Shown one piece after another: positions 8,674 through 16,138 of a DNA stretch of 19,826 nt. Each line of letters begins with the position of its first letter. The stretch's first letter is position 1. A program made the position numbers and the translations under genes. The DNA comes from an uncultured Oscillibacter sp. (GTDB taxonomy: Bacteria > Bacillota > Clostridia > Oscillospirales > Oscillospiraceae). The notes under the pieces are model-generated. The model saw only the letters and a program-made list of their open reading frames with translations. It was not told the origin of the DNA and searched no databases. The stretch spans positions 1-19,826 of the forward strand of contig CABUDN010000029.1 in the NCBI GenBank assembly GCA_902490355.1, read 5' to 3'.

Positions 8674-8895
8674 TTATGCGTTCTCCTCCTCAATGGTCAG
8701 ATCCATGCTTCTGGCATCCAGCTTTCCGTCCGCCACCTCATGAATCGCCAGAGTCACCGGCTTTTCCTCCAGGTGCTCACCCTCGTTTTCTGCCGTCTGG
8801 GCAATCTGTCTTGCCCGTCGAGCCACCACATTGACCAGCATGTAGCGGTTGGGAATATAGCTTGTGAGCTTGTTCATTGCAGGATACAGCATCAT
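8674..8895 (-). CDS. rpoZ: RNA polymerase omega subunit
   Basis: Small subunit that supports RNA polymerase assembly; 73 aa from the chosen start. The omega core is recognisable as MNKLTSYIPNRYMLVNVVAR and ARQIAQ, followed by an EEKPVTLAIHEVADGKL segment that matches the end of the omega fold. I chose ATG at 8895 because AGGAAG (8905-8910) sits 9 nt upstream and the protein then begins close to the conserved core. An in-frame TTG at 8937 would add 14 unconserved residues; ATG at 8892 is also possible. It lies between gmk and priA, as in many Firmicutes. Confidence 0.9.
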   Translation of the reverse strand: MMLYPAMNKLTSYIPNRYMLVNVVARRARQIAQTAENEGEHLEEKPVTLAIHEVADGKLDARSMDLTIEEENA

Positions 8896-8949
8896 AATAA
8901 TCAACTTCCTATCTGCCTGTCGGCTTAAAATTAACAAATGAAGGCGGTC

Positions 8950-9546
8950 TTACCGGCCGCTGATGACCTCCATGCGCTCCTTGGGCTTGCAGTGCTCGGC
9001 GGTCATGATGGCGGACAGCTCCCGGACGGCGTTGTCCACGGTGTCGTTGATGACAAAGTAATCATACGTATGGGCGGTCTGAAATTCTACCTTGGCCCGC
9101 AGCAGCCGCTTTTCGATCTTTTCATCTGAGTCGGTTCCCCGCTCCTTCAGGCGGCGCTCCAGCTCCGCCCAGCTGGGAGGTGCAATGAAGATCCGCACCA
9201 CGTCGGGGCGCTTGCTGGTCACCTGGATGGCACCCTGAACCTCGATATCCAAGATGACATCCATGCCCCGGTTCATGGCGGCGTCTACGTACTTTTTCGG
9301 CGTGCCGTAGAAATTGCCGACATACTCGGCATACTCCAAAAATTCGTCATTGACGATCCATTTCCGGAAGGTGTCCACGTCCATAAAATGATAGTGGACC
9401 CCATCCTCCTCGCCGGGACGCGGCTCCCGGGTCGTGGCGGACACGGAGAAGTAGATGTTGTCATTTTGCGCCAGAAGGGCCTGCAGCACCGTGCTCTTCC
9501 CCACGCCGGAAGGGCCGGAAATAATGAAAGTCTTTCCTCTTCTCAT
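8950..9546 (-). CDS. gmk: Guanylate kinase
   Basis: Phosphorylates GMP to GDP with ATP. Length is 198 aa, typical for the bacterial enzyme. P-loop GPSGVGKST is at 11-19, and the GMP-binding SATTREPRPGE segment at about 36-46, with DGVHYHF following. Lid and core helices continue to the end. The start ATG overlaps the remA stop by one base (TGATG). The yicC-remA-gmk-rpoZ order is the standard Firmicute cluster and supports the call. The 54 nt gap to rpoZ is the largest inside the long operon; I see no terminator or convincing promoter in it. Confidence 0.98.
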   Translation of the reverse strand: MRRGKTFIISGPSGVGKSTVLQALLAQNDNIYFSVSATTREPRPGEEDGVHYHFMDVDTFRKWIVNDEFLEYAEYVGNFYGTPKKYVDAAMNRGMDVILDIEVQGAIQVTSKRPDVVRIFIAPPSWAELERRLKERGTDSDEKIEKRLLRAKVEFQTAHTYDYFVINDTVDNAVRELSAIMTAEHCKPKERMEVISGR

Positions 9547-9803
9547 CAGTTCTCTCTCTCCTCTTTCATATCAGGATCCGCTTTTCCGCCAAACCGCTCC
9601 GGCGGCAGGGCGGACAAAACCACATGGCCGCTGTCCATGATGAAGATGGAGGCAGTCTTCCGGCCATAGGTGGCATCGATCAGCATGCCCCGTTCCCGGT
9701 TCTCCTGGACCATGCGCTTGATGGGCGCCGAATCCGGGCTGACCACTGCGATCAGGCGCTCCGCGCTGACCAGGTTTCCAAATCCGATATTGATCAGCTT
9801 CAT
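9546..9803 (-). CDS. remA: RemA-type DNA-binding regulator (DUF370)
   Basis: Protein of 85 aa matching the DUF370/RemA (YlzA) family: [20 protein letters not shown] at the N-terminus, then SAPIKRM and the [22 protein letters not shown] core. In Bacillus subtilis RemA is an oligomeric DNA-binding activator of biofilm matrix and osmoprotection genes. Its targets in Clostridia are not evident from this sequence, so a regulatory role here is by homology. It starts 3 nt after the yicC stop with GGAG at 6 nt, and its stop overlaps the gmk start by one base. Confidence 0.95.
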   Translation of the reverse strand: MKLINIGFGNLVSAERLIAVVSPDSAPIKRMVQENRERGMLIDATYGRKTASIFIMDSGHVVLSALPPERFGGKADPDMKEEREN

Positions 9804-9806
9804 GGG

Positions 9807-10688
9807 TTACTCCACGTTCTGGACCTGTTCGCGCATCTTCTCCACCTCGGCCTTGAGGTCCACGACCACCTGGGCGATGGCGACATCGGAGCACTTGGAA
9901 CCGATGGTGTTGGACTCCCGGTTGACTTCCTGAATGAGGAAGTCCATCTTCCGGCCCATAGGCTCATCCGATTCCAGCATGGTCCGCAGCTGGGAGACAT
10001 GGCTGCGCAGGCGGACCGTCTCCTCATCCACGGCCACCTTGTCGGCGTAGACGGCGGCTTCGGTCAAAATCCGCTGGGGATCTACCGTGGCGCTCTGGAG
10101 CACCTCCTGCATCCGGGCCGTCAGCTTGGCCCGGTATTCCGCCACCGTCTCAGGAGAACGCTGTTCCACCCGGGCGGTATTGTCCAGAATCACATCCAGG
10201 CGGTGGGAAATATCTTCTGCCAGCTTCTTCCCTTCCACTGCCCGCATGGCATTGTACGCATCCAGAGCTTCCCGCAGCACGGTGCAAAGATCTGCACTGA
10301 CAGTCTCCAGATCCTCGTCGGCCTTGGTGACGGTCAGCACATCCGGAAACCGGGAGAGGGTCTCCGGAGACACAGAATAACCAGTCTGGCCGCAGACCTG
10401 GGCCAGTTCCTGCAAGGCGGCGGCATACTGTCCCGCCAGCTCCCGGTTGACCGTGACCTTGGCCACATCCGCCGCGGAGGCATCCACGGTGATATAGACA
10501 TCCACCTTTCCCCGGGAAACGGCCTGCTGCACGCACTGCTTGATGGCGTCCTCGGCAAAGGCGTACATCCGGGGCATCTTGACCGTACAATCCAGATACC
10601 GGTTATTCACGGAGCGCACCTCCACGGTGATGTCCCGCAGGTGCAGCATTTCTCGGGCCCGTCCGTAACCGGTCATGCTTTTAATCAT
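9807..10688 (-). CDS. YicC/YloC family endoribonuclease
   Basis: Protein of 293 aa in the YicC/YloC family. It starts with the signature MIKSMTGYGRA and EVRSVNNRYLD and ends with the conserved domain holding MDFLIQEVNRESNTIGSK (about 248-265). Escherichia coli YicC and Bacillus YloC have been described as endoribonucleases acting on RNA; older annotation is 'stress-induced protein'. It is predicted soluble, with no signal peptide. It begins 24 nt after the J-domain gene, with GAGG upstream of the ATG, and is followed 3 nt later by remA. It opens the yicC-remA-gmk-rpoZ block. Confidence 0.95.
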   Translation of the reverse strand: MIKSMTGYGRAREMLHLRDITVEVRSVNNRYLDCTVKMPRMYAFAEDAIKQCVQQAVSRGKVDVYITVDASAADVAKVTVNRELAGQYAAALQELAQVCGQTGYSVSPETLSRFPDVLTVTKADEDLETVSADLCTVLREALDAYNAMRAVEGKKLAEDISHRLDVILDNTARVEQRSPETVAEYRAKLTARMQEVLQSATVDPQRILTEAAVYADKVAVDEETVRLRSHVSQLRTMLESDEPMGRKMDFLIQEVNRESNTIGSKCSDVAIAQVVVDLKAEVEKMREQVQNVE

Positions 10689-10712
10689 AATGTTTCCCTC
10701 TTTCCTTCTGCT

Positions 10713-11372
10713 TCAGCAGCAAAGTACATATCCGCCGCCGTTGCACAGTGAATACAGACAGCACAGCGTTAAGCAGGGATTGCCGCCGCACAGGTCGGTG
10801 CCGAAAGGCGTCCCGTTGGGATGATACGCCGTCTGGGTTCCCCGCTCCATAAACTCCAGGGCCTGGCGGTACTCCGCGTTGCCCGGGTCCATTTGGCAGG
10901 CGGTCTGATAGTAGCGCTTGGCCTCGTCCATCCAGCCCCTGCGGTAACACACCGCACCCCGGAGGAAGTTCCACTCGGCATTGTGGTCGGAGTAGTTGGC
11001 CAGCAGCGCTTCTGCCCGGCTCAGGTCGCCGGTATTGATGGCAATGCGCACCTGCTGAAGCACGGAACTGGATGAGCCGCCGTACTGCCGGTACGTAGAA
11101 CCGCCATAGCCGCCGTAGCCGCTGTAACCACCATACCCGCTGCTCTGTCTCGAAGATGCGGATCCGCTGCCGTGTCCGCCGCTGCCGCGCATTTTGGTAA
11201 TCTGCTCGTAAGCGGCGTTGATCTCCTTCATCTTTTCCTGCGCCAGATCTGCCAGGGGGTTATCATGATAGTTATCCGGATGGTATTTGCGTGCCAGCTC
11301 CCGGTAAGCCCGTTTGATTTCTTCATCTGTTGCGGTCTCCGGTACGCCCAGGACCTGATAGGGATCATTCAT
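10713..11372 (-). CDS. J-domain (DnaJ-like) protein with Gly/Tyr linker, TPR-like helices and Cys-rich tail
   Basis: Co-chaperone-like protein of 219 aa. The N-terminal J domain (about 1-62) has YQVLGV, the basic helix II and the catalytic HPD (31-33) that stimulates DnaK ATPase. A Gly/Ser/Tyr linker (63-103) is followed by helices resembling tetratricopeptide repeats (about 104-175: [34 protein letters not shown]). The tail is cysteine-rich, with Cys at 195, 200, 204, 205, 210, 218 and 219. The canonical DnaJ zinc-finger CxxCxGxG repeats are absent, so this is a specialised J protein, not the housekeeping DnaJ. The start overlaps the DUF5685 stop (ATGA), with GAGG 7 nt upstream. Its client is unknown; the coupled DUF5685 protein is the obvious candidate (inference). 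Confidence 0.88.
   Translation of the reverse strand: MNDPYQVLGVPETATDEEIKRAYRELARKYHPDNYHDNPLADLAQEKMKEINAAYEQITKMRGSGGHGSGSASSRQSSGYGGYSGYGGYGGSTYRQYGGSSSSVLQQVRIAINTGDLSRAEALLANYSDHNAEWNFLRGAVCYRRGWMDEAKRYYQTACQMDPGNAEYRQALEFMERGTQTAYHPNGTPFGTDLCGGNPCLTLCCLYSLCNGGGYVLCC
11100..11135 (-). repeat. Short GGY-coding repeat in the J-protein linker
   Basis: This stretch encodes a run of GGY/SGY units ([12 protein letters not shown], residues 80-91) in the linker between the J domain and the TPR-like helices. At DNA level it is an imperfect array of CCGTAGCC-like units, so its length may vary between strains. Confidence 0.6.
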
Positions 11373-12271
11373 GCGGTTTCCTCACCATTCTTGCGTTTCT
11401 TTCTCTGACCGCGCCGGATGGAACGGAATGTTCCGTCCAGCACGGATTTTCCAACATGGAACAAGCCGGTGTAAAACGTGGTCTCCAGCACCGGTGTCCA
11501 CACGCCGAAGTCCCACAGCTCCAGCGCCGTGGTAATCATATGGACCGAATGGTCCAGGGTAGCGGTAAACTCTCTTCGGCATTCCGGTGTCCACACACCG
11601 TCCCGCAGGCCATAGCGCAGGGCCACGGGATTATAGCTGCCGGTTTTGGCATCCTTTTTCAAATCGTCCGCGGCGTCCACCAGATAAATCCACCGGCCCA
11701 AATGATAAAGGATCTGCTCCAGCACCCGCCGCCGGACCGGATGGTCCACTTCCTGGGCCGCGGCGCCCAGCAGTGAAGCGAAGGCGTCGGCGGGTGGGTC
11801 CAGCAACGCGCAAGGCTGTGCTTCCAGCTCCGCCAGATGCGCAAGCTGGCGGCGGGTACTCTCCGCAAAAGCCGGCCGTGCGGCAGATGCCTTGCGGTAC
11901 GCCGGTTCCAGGACGGCGCTCAGGCTTCGGTACTTCATACCGTGGAGCCAGTCGTGGTCCGCCACGCCGTCCCGCAGCTGCCAATAGGCCAGGATCACAC
12001 TCTCGTCCGCTGCCAAAGTCAGGGCATCGGTAGCGCACAGGTAGTCCCGTTTTTTCAGTGGGCTGACCATGCACCGCGCTGCGGTGCTTGTTCCCTCCTG
12101 GCCCCCACTCAGCAGGATCGCCAGATAGGTAAAATCATAATTGAGGATAAAGCGGGCGGCGGTGCCATAACGTTGGCCCAGAGTGTGGCACAGTCCGCAA
12201 TACATTCTGCGGAAGCGCTCCATCTCCTCCTGAGACAGGATACCCGCCGGCGGCCGAACGTAACCGTACAT
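11369..12271 (-). CDS. DUF5685 family protein
   Basis: Protein of 300 aa recognised as DUF5685, a Clostridia-centred family of unknown function, from [10 protein letters not shown], the [13 protein letters not shown] cysteine motif (Cys25, Cys28) and the [10 protein letters not shown] segment. It looks almost entirely helical, with no signal peptide. Two Asp-rich patches stand out: [10 protein letters not shown] (99-108) and DAADDLKKD followed by GSYNP (199-215). The second resembles the Asp-rich motif of squalene/phytoene synthases, which hints at, but does not show, a class I isoprenoid-synthase-like fold. It begins 8 nt after rseC and overlaps the J-domain gene by 4 nt, implying paired function. 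The tail is very basic (RRGQRKKRK). Confidence 0.8.
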   Translation of the reverse strand: MYGYVRPPAGILSQEEMERFRRMYCGLCHTLGQRYGTAARFILNYDFTYLAILLSGGQEGTSTAARCMVSPLKKRDYLCATDALTLAADESVILAYWQLRDGVADHDWLHGMKYRSLSAVLEPAYRKASAARPAFAESTRRQLAHLAELEAQPCALLDPPADAFASLLGAAAQEVDHPVRRRVLEQILYHLGRWIYLVDAADDLKKDAKTGSYNPVALRYGLRDGVWTPECRREFTATLDHSVHMITTALELWDFGVWTPVLETTFYTGLFHVGKSVLDGTFRSIRRGQRKKRKNGEETA

Positions 12272-12279
12272 CGCCTCGC

Positions 12280-12690
12280 TTAAAACAACCGCACGATGGT
12301 AAAGGACAGCCCGCCCCGTGCCCGGAGCTTGCGGTCATAGGCTACCGCCACCACAATACCGGCGAAAAAGCCCACCGCCGCAGTAAAATACTGCACGCCC
12401 ACGCTGGCCCCCAGCAAGGCCGTCAGCAGATAGCCCGCCAAAAACAACACCACCGGGGTCAGATAAACCAGAGCCACAATCCGCAGCATTTTCTTGGTAT
12501 CGCTTTGGACCACGACCTTTTGGCCGGGAGCGGCGCCGATGGGATTGGCCGCCTTGGCGCGGACAGCCGCGCCGGTGACGCCGCAGCCGGCACATTCCTC
12601 GCAGTCGTGTCCGCAGGCAGACTTGCGGGGAACGGAAATAATCGCATATTGGGGATTGAGAATTTGTTCAACCGTTGCAATCTGGGTCAT
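12280..12690 (-). CDS. RseC/MucC-type (SoxR-reducing system) membrane protein
   Basis: Protein of 136 aa in the RseC/MucC family. The cytosolic N-terminal part carries four clustered cysteines (Cys26, Cys30, Cys33, Cys36), followed by two transmembrane helices (about 69-91 and 97-119) and a short basic tail. In proteobacteria RseC modulates sigma-E signalling and a SoxR-reducing Rnf-like complex. In anaerobic Firmicutes the role is unknown; a metal- or redox-binding membrane protein is the safe reading. ATG at 12690 has AGGAGA upstream, 15 nt after cdaR. No rnf genes are visible here. Confidence 0.85.
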   Translation of the reverse strand: MTQIATVEQILNPQYAIISVPRKSACGHDCEECAGCGVTGAAVRAKAANPIGAAPGQKVVVQSDTKKMLRIVALVYLTPVVLFLAGYLLTALLGASVGVQYFTAAVGFFAGIVVAVAYDRKLRARGGLSFTIVRLF

Positions 12691-12705
12691 AATGGTTCTC
12701 CTGTG

Positions 12706-14031
12706 TTACTCTTCCGGAATATCCTCCGGGGTTGTCTGCGTAGAGTCCTCCGATTCGGAGTCAGAAGAAGACTCCCGAATCGTCACCTGAACTTCATAGC
12801 TTCCGGTAATGCCGATGTCGGCACCGGAAGAATTTTCGATGGTAGCCGGCACCGTATAGGTCCCCAACGCGGAACCGAAGTCGCTCAGATCCGCCACGAC
12901 CGTCAGGTCACCGCCGGTAACCGCAGCCACATCCGCCGCCGTGCCGAAGATCTGAATGGTCATCTCCTCCGTGAGAATGTCCACAGCCTTTCCTTCCGGT
13001 ACGTTTTCATACCGGAACCGGTCCGTGATAACGGATGCAGTGGTCATATCCTTGAAAGAAAGCTGTACAGTGGCACGGGTAACGCCGCTGAGGTTCTGAC
13101 AGCCCTCCGGCACCGTAATGGGATAGACGTAAGTTCCGCCGCCCTCCACCAGCTTCAAAAGATCAAAGGTATCCAGGGTAATGCTGTCCACATCCCGCAG
13201 GAGGCCTGCATCGCCGGAAACCGTAATGGTGGCGGGACGGATCTCGCAATTGACATTCCGCTCCCGGGCGCCGGGCGCACTGGTGAAGTCCATCTTCAGC
13301 CACAGTTCCTTGGTGACAAAGACCGGCAGAGTCGCCTGGATCGTCTCCGTCTCCGGGTGAATCCCGGTGCTCTCCAGCAGATTGTCGTTTTCATCATAGA
13401 ACTGAATGCTCAGCTCCTGGGAAACCGTCTCCTCCGCGTCGGTACCGATGTCAAAGGTCACCTTGGCGTAGCTGACAGGATCAATGTCTTCCGGCTGGCC
13501 TTCAATATCCAGTGTGGTATGAGAGAGCTGAATCTGACCGGCGGAATATCCCTCGGCCACATTGCCGATCAGTTCGCAGCGCACCTCCACGGTCCGGCTG
13601 TAAAGCTCGCTGATGTTGACGGTGGCGTTGTAAATGCTGGCGTCCTTTTTGGTCAGGGCATTGTTGGAAAAACGGCGGTCCGTATACAGAATCTGATAGC
13701 CCAAAGTCTGTACGCCCGCGCTGTCCACATTGGAAAGATCCACCGTCACCCGAATGTCGTCCCGGTCCAGATTGGCCAGCAGCCACCGGGTTCCCTCCAG
13801 AGTCAGATCGATGGTGGTGTCGGTTCCCTCCTCCAGCAGCATCAGCCCGCGGTCGGTGAGGCTGGCCTCACCGGTATACTCGATGGGAATGTCCGTAATG
13901 GTGCGTTCCCGGGTCTGCGGGCCGCCGTTGGGGCCGCTGGTCTGGTCCACATAAAACCACACGATGGCTGCCAGCAAAATGGACAAGGCAATATAAAAGG
14001 CTTTCCGGGGGGTCATTTCCTCATTTTTCAT
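12706..14031 (-). CDS. cdaR: CdaR, YbbR-domain regulator of diadenylate cyclase CdaA
   Basis: Membrane-anchored protein of 441 aa: a short cytosolic N-terminus, one transmembrane helix (about 10-28, ALSILLAAIVWFYV), then an extracytoplasmic part with several YbbR-type beta domains and an acidic Ser/Glu tail (SSSDSESEDS). CdaR binds CdaA and tunes c-di-AMP production. I favour ATG at 14031 (MKNEEMTPRK), preceded by GGGGGTG at 6 nt; ATG at 14046 would add five residues with a poorer site. Either start overlaps the end of cdaA, indicating translational coupling. YbbR repeats diverge strongly, so the call rests on architecture, length and the cdaA neighbour. Confidence 0.93.
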   Translation of the reverse strand: MKNEEMTPRKAFYIALSILLAAIVWFYVDQTSGPNGGPQTRERTITDIPIEYTGEASLTDRGLMLLEEGTDTTIDLTLEGTRWLLANLDRDDIRVTVDLSNVDSAGVQTLGYQILYTDRRFSNNALTKKDASIYNATVNISELYSRTVEVRCELIGNVAEGYSAGQIQLSHTTLDIEGQPEDIDPVSYAKVTFDIGTDAEETVSQELSIQFYDENDNLLESTGIHPETETIQATLPVFVTKELWLKMDFTSAPGARERNVNCEIRPATITVSGDAGLLRDVDSITLDTFDLLKLVEGGGTYVYPITVPEGCQNLSGVTRATVQLSFKDMTTASVITDRFRYENVPEGKAVDILTEEMTIQIFGTAADVAAVTGGDLTVVADLSDFGSALGTYTVPATIENSSGADIGITGSYEVQVTIRESSSDSESEDSTQTTPEDIPEE

Positions 14032-14908
14032 CGTCCGCACCCCCATTTCTCTTGACGCGCAGAAGATTCAAAATCGGAAACTTCTGTTTGCTCGACTCCT
14101 CCTGATCCTGGGGCAGCAGCTCATTGCGCAGAAGGTTTTCCAAGGTCTCCGGCTTGAGGTGCCGCTTGAGCATGCCGCCGATGGCCACAGAGATGGACCC
14201 GGTCTCCTCAGAGACAATGACCACCACCGCGTCGGAGTTTTCACTCATGCCGATACCGGCCCGGTGGCGCATGCCCAGATCCCGGGACAAATTGACATTC
14301 TTGCTCAGGGGCAGCATGCAGCCTGCACCCAGCACCCGGCCGCCGCGGATGATGACGGCGCCGTCATGCATGGGAGCTTTGACAAAGAAGATATTCTTAA
14401 GAAGCTCGCTGGAAGCGGCGGCGTCCAGTACGGTGCCGCTGCGCACCATATCGTCCAGAAGGATCTCCCGCTCGAAGACAATCAGCGCACCGGTGCGGGA
14501 CTGGGACATCTCCGTGCAGGCCAGGACAGTCTGGCCGATGGTCTGCTCCAGCGTGGTGCCGGATGCTTCCGAATTGGTAAAAAAGGCGATGATGCGGCGG
14601 CTTCCCATCTGTTCCAGCACCCGGCGGATTTCCGGCTGAAAGAGAATAATCAGGGCCAGCACGCCCCACTCCACCATCTTATTGAGAATATAGTTGATTC
14701 CGTTGAGGTGCAGCAGATAGGACAGCACCAGCGCCGCGAAAAAGACCAGCAGTCCCTTGAGGAGACTGGCAGCCTTCGTACTCTGTACCAGGATGAACAC
14801 CTTGTACATCACGAATGCCATAATCGCGATATCCAATACGTCCGTCACCTGGATCATCAGCAGATAGCGGCCGATTACGGCTGGAATTTCTGCAATGTTC
14901 CATTCCAT
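14021..14908 (-). CDS. cdaA: Diadenylate cyclase CdaA (DisA_N domain)
   Basis: Makes the second messenger c-di-AMP from two ATP. Length is 295 aa. The N-terminus has hydrophobic helices (about 24-42, 48-68, 80-92) that anchor it in the membrane. The DAC domain follows, with the DGA motif (182-184, in APMHDGAVI) and RHR (214-216, in GMRHRAG), both required for catalysis. The family's C-terminal extension is present, ending in a basic then acidic tail. The Shine-Dalgarno sequence is weak (AAGGG about 15 nt upstream), so expression may be limited at translation. First gene of the long operon, with a good promoter 39 nt upstream. It is paired with cdaR, but the usual third gene glmM is missing. 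Confidence 0.97.
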   Translation of the reverse strand: MEWNIAEIPAVIGRYLLMIQVTDVLDIAIMAFVMYKVFILVQSTKAASLLKGLLVFFAALVLSYLLHLNGINYILNKMVEWGVLALIILFQPEIRRVLEQMGSRRIIAFFTNSEASGTTLEQTIGQTVLACTEMSQSRTGALIVFEREILLDDMVRSGTVLDAAASSELLKNIFFVKAPMHDGAVIIRGGRVLGAGCMLPLSKNVNLSRDLGMRHRAGIGMSENSDAVVVIVSEETGSISVAIGGMLKRHLKPETLENLLRNELLPQDQEESSKQKFPILNLLRVKRNGGADDEK

Positions 14909-14946
14909 TTTGACGTCATCATCCCTTTCAGGCCATGAATAAGTAG

Positions 14947-14975
14947 ATTATATAAAATCTCCCAGTAGATTGCAA
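14947..14975 (-). promoter_or_regulatory. Sigma-A-type promoter of the cdaA operon
   Basis: On the minus strand TTGCAA (14970-14975) and a perfect TATAAT (14947-14952) are separated by exactly 17 nt in an AT-rich interval between two genes. Transcription would begin near 14940, giving a leader of about 30 nt before cdaA. It is the only strong promoter-like sequence I see upstream of the seventeen-gene run. No clear terminator for the preceding desulfurase gene lies in 14953-15013, so read-through from upstream is possible. Confidence 0.75.
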
Positions 14976-15013
14976 GGTAAACCGGGGGAAAATTCACGGA
15001 CTGTTCAGAAAAA

Positions 15014-16138
15014 TCAAGAGATCAGGGCCTTGACGCCCGCGATCAACCGCGTGATCTCCCCGGGGGTATTGAAGTCGGATACGCTCACCCGCACCGTCCC
15101 CGTCTCCAGAGTTCCGGCGCTGCGGTGTGCCAGAGGTGCGCAGTGGATGCCCGCCCGCACGGCGATATCCTCCGCTGCCAGAGATGCCCCCACATCCTCG
15201 GCGTCCCGGCCTTCCATTCGGAAGGAGACGACGCCGGTCTGCGCCCGCAAATCCGGCAAAGCAAACACCTGTACACCCTTTAATTTTTGGAGTCCTTCCA
15301 CGGCCATTTGGGCCAATTCGCGCTCATGGCGGCAGATGGCGGCCTCTCCGCGCTCGTGTACATAGCGCACTCCTGCCAGCAAACCGGCAACGCCGGGCAT
15401 GTTGTGGGTCCCGGCCTCCAGGCGGTCCGGCAGAAAGTCCGGCATATGCTGCTGGATGGACATGCTCCCGGTGCCGCCTTCCAGCAAAGTCCGGACGGGA
15501 ACGCCCTCTCCGCACACCAATACGCCGGTACCCTGGGGACCATAGAGTCCTTTATGTCCCGGCATGGCAAGAAATGCCGCCCCCAGAGCCGTCATATCCA
15601 GCGGCAGTACGCCCGCTGACTGCGACGCATCTACAATCAGCGGAATTCCCCGGCGGCGGCACAGGGCCGCAATCTCTTCGATTGGCTGAACAAAGCCGAA
15701 GACGTTGGATACATGACTGCAAATCACGGCGTGGGTGTCCGGTCCGATCTGGCGGGCAAATGCCTCCAGCACGGCAGGCGGATCAAACAGAGGTCCCCGG
15801 GCCACCCGGACCTGCGCGCCCAAGGCCGCCAGGGGGCGGGTAACGGCATTGTGTTCATACCCGGAAATCACTGCCCGGCCGCCTGGGGGAACCAGACTTT
15901 TAATGGCCAAATTCAAGGCATGGGTCGCATTCATGGTAAAGACCACCTGTTCCGGGTTGGACAGGTGGAACAGTTCCGCCAGGGCCTCCCGGCAGGCAAA
16001 TGCGGTATCGGCGGCCAGCATGGCCGCCCGGTGACCGCCCCGGCCCGGGGAGCTCATGGTAGCCATGGCCTCCGCCATGGCCGCCGCCACCGACGGTGGT
16101 TTTTGGAATGTGGTGGCGGCACTGTCCAGGTAGATCAT
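15014..16138 (-). CDS. Cysteine desulfurase-like class V aminotransferase (EF2568-type)
   Basis: PLP enzyme of 374 aa in the NifS/SufS (class V aminotransferase) family, which takes sulfur or selenium from (seleno)cysteine. MIYLDSAATTFQKP starts the protein; Asp170 of IVDASQSAG should bind the PLP nitrogen. Schiff-base Lys196 is in MPGHKGLYGPQGTG, and active-site Cys333 in RAGIHCAPLAH. The short 'AGIHCAP' form and size fit the EF2568-like subfamily rather than housekeeping IscS. I chose ATG at 16138, which overlaps the DUF3343 stop (ATGA); a longer in-frame extension upstream is out-of-frame noise over DUF3343. No scaffold iscU/sufU is adjacent, so its acceptor is probably the coupled DUF3343 protein (inference). 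Confidence 0.92.
   Translation of the reverse strand: MIYLDSAATTFQKPPSVAAAMAEAMATMSSPGRGGHRAAMLAADTAFACREALAELFHLSNPEQVVFTMNATHALNLAIKSLVPPGGRAVISGYEHNAVTRPLAALGAQVRVARGPLFDPPAVLEAFARQIGPDTHAVICSHVSNVFGFVQPIEEIAALCRRRGIPLIVDASQSAGVLPLDMTALGAAFLAMPGHKGLYGPQGTGVLVCGEGVPVRTLLEGGTGSMSIQQHMPDFLPDRLEAGTHNMPGVAGLLAGVRYVHERGEAAICRHERELAQMAVEGLQKLKGVQVFALPDLRAQTGVVSFRMEGRDAEDVGASLAAEDIAVRAGIHCAPLAHRSAGTLETGTVRVSVSDFNTPGEITRLIAGVKALIS

Noticed and set aside
8896..8937. Longer RpoZ from TTG at 8937
   Set aside because: Extra residues are not omega-like, and the AGGAAG site serves ATG at 8895.
10689..10712. Small hairpin (CTGCT/AGCAG) between the J-domain gene and yicC as terminator
   Set aside because: Stem of five pairs with a two-base loop and no T-run; cannot be supported.
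14953..15013. Terminator for the cysteine desulfurase gene
   Set aside because: T-runs are present but no stable stem precedes them.
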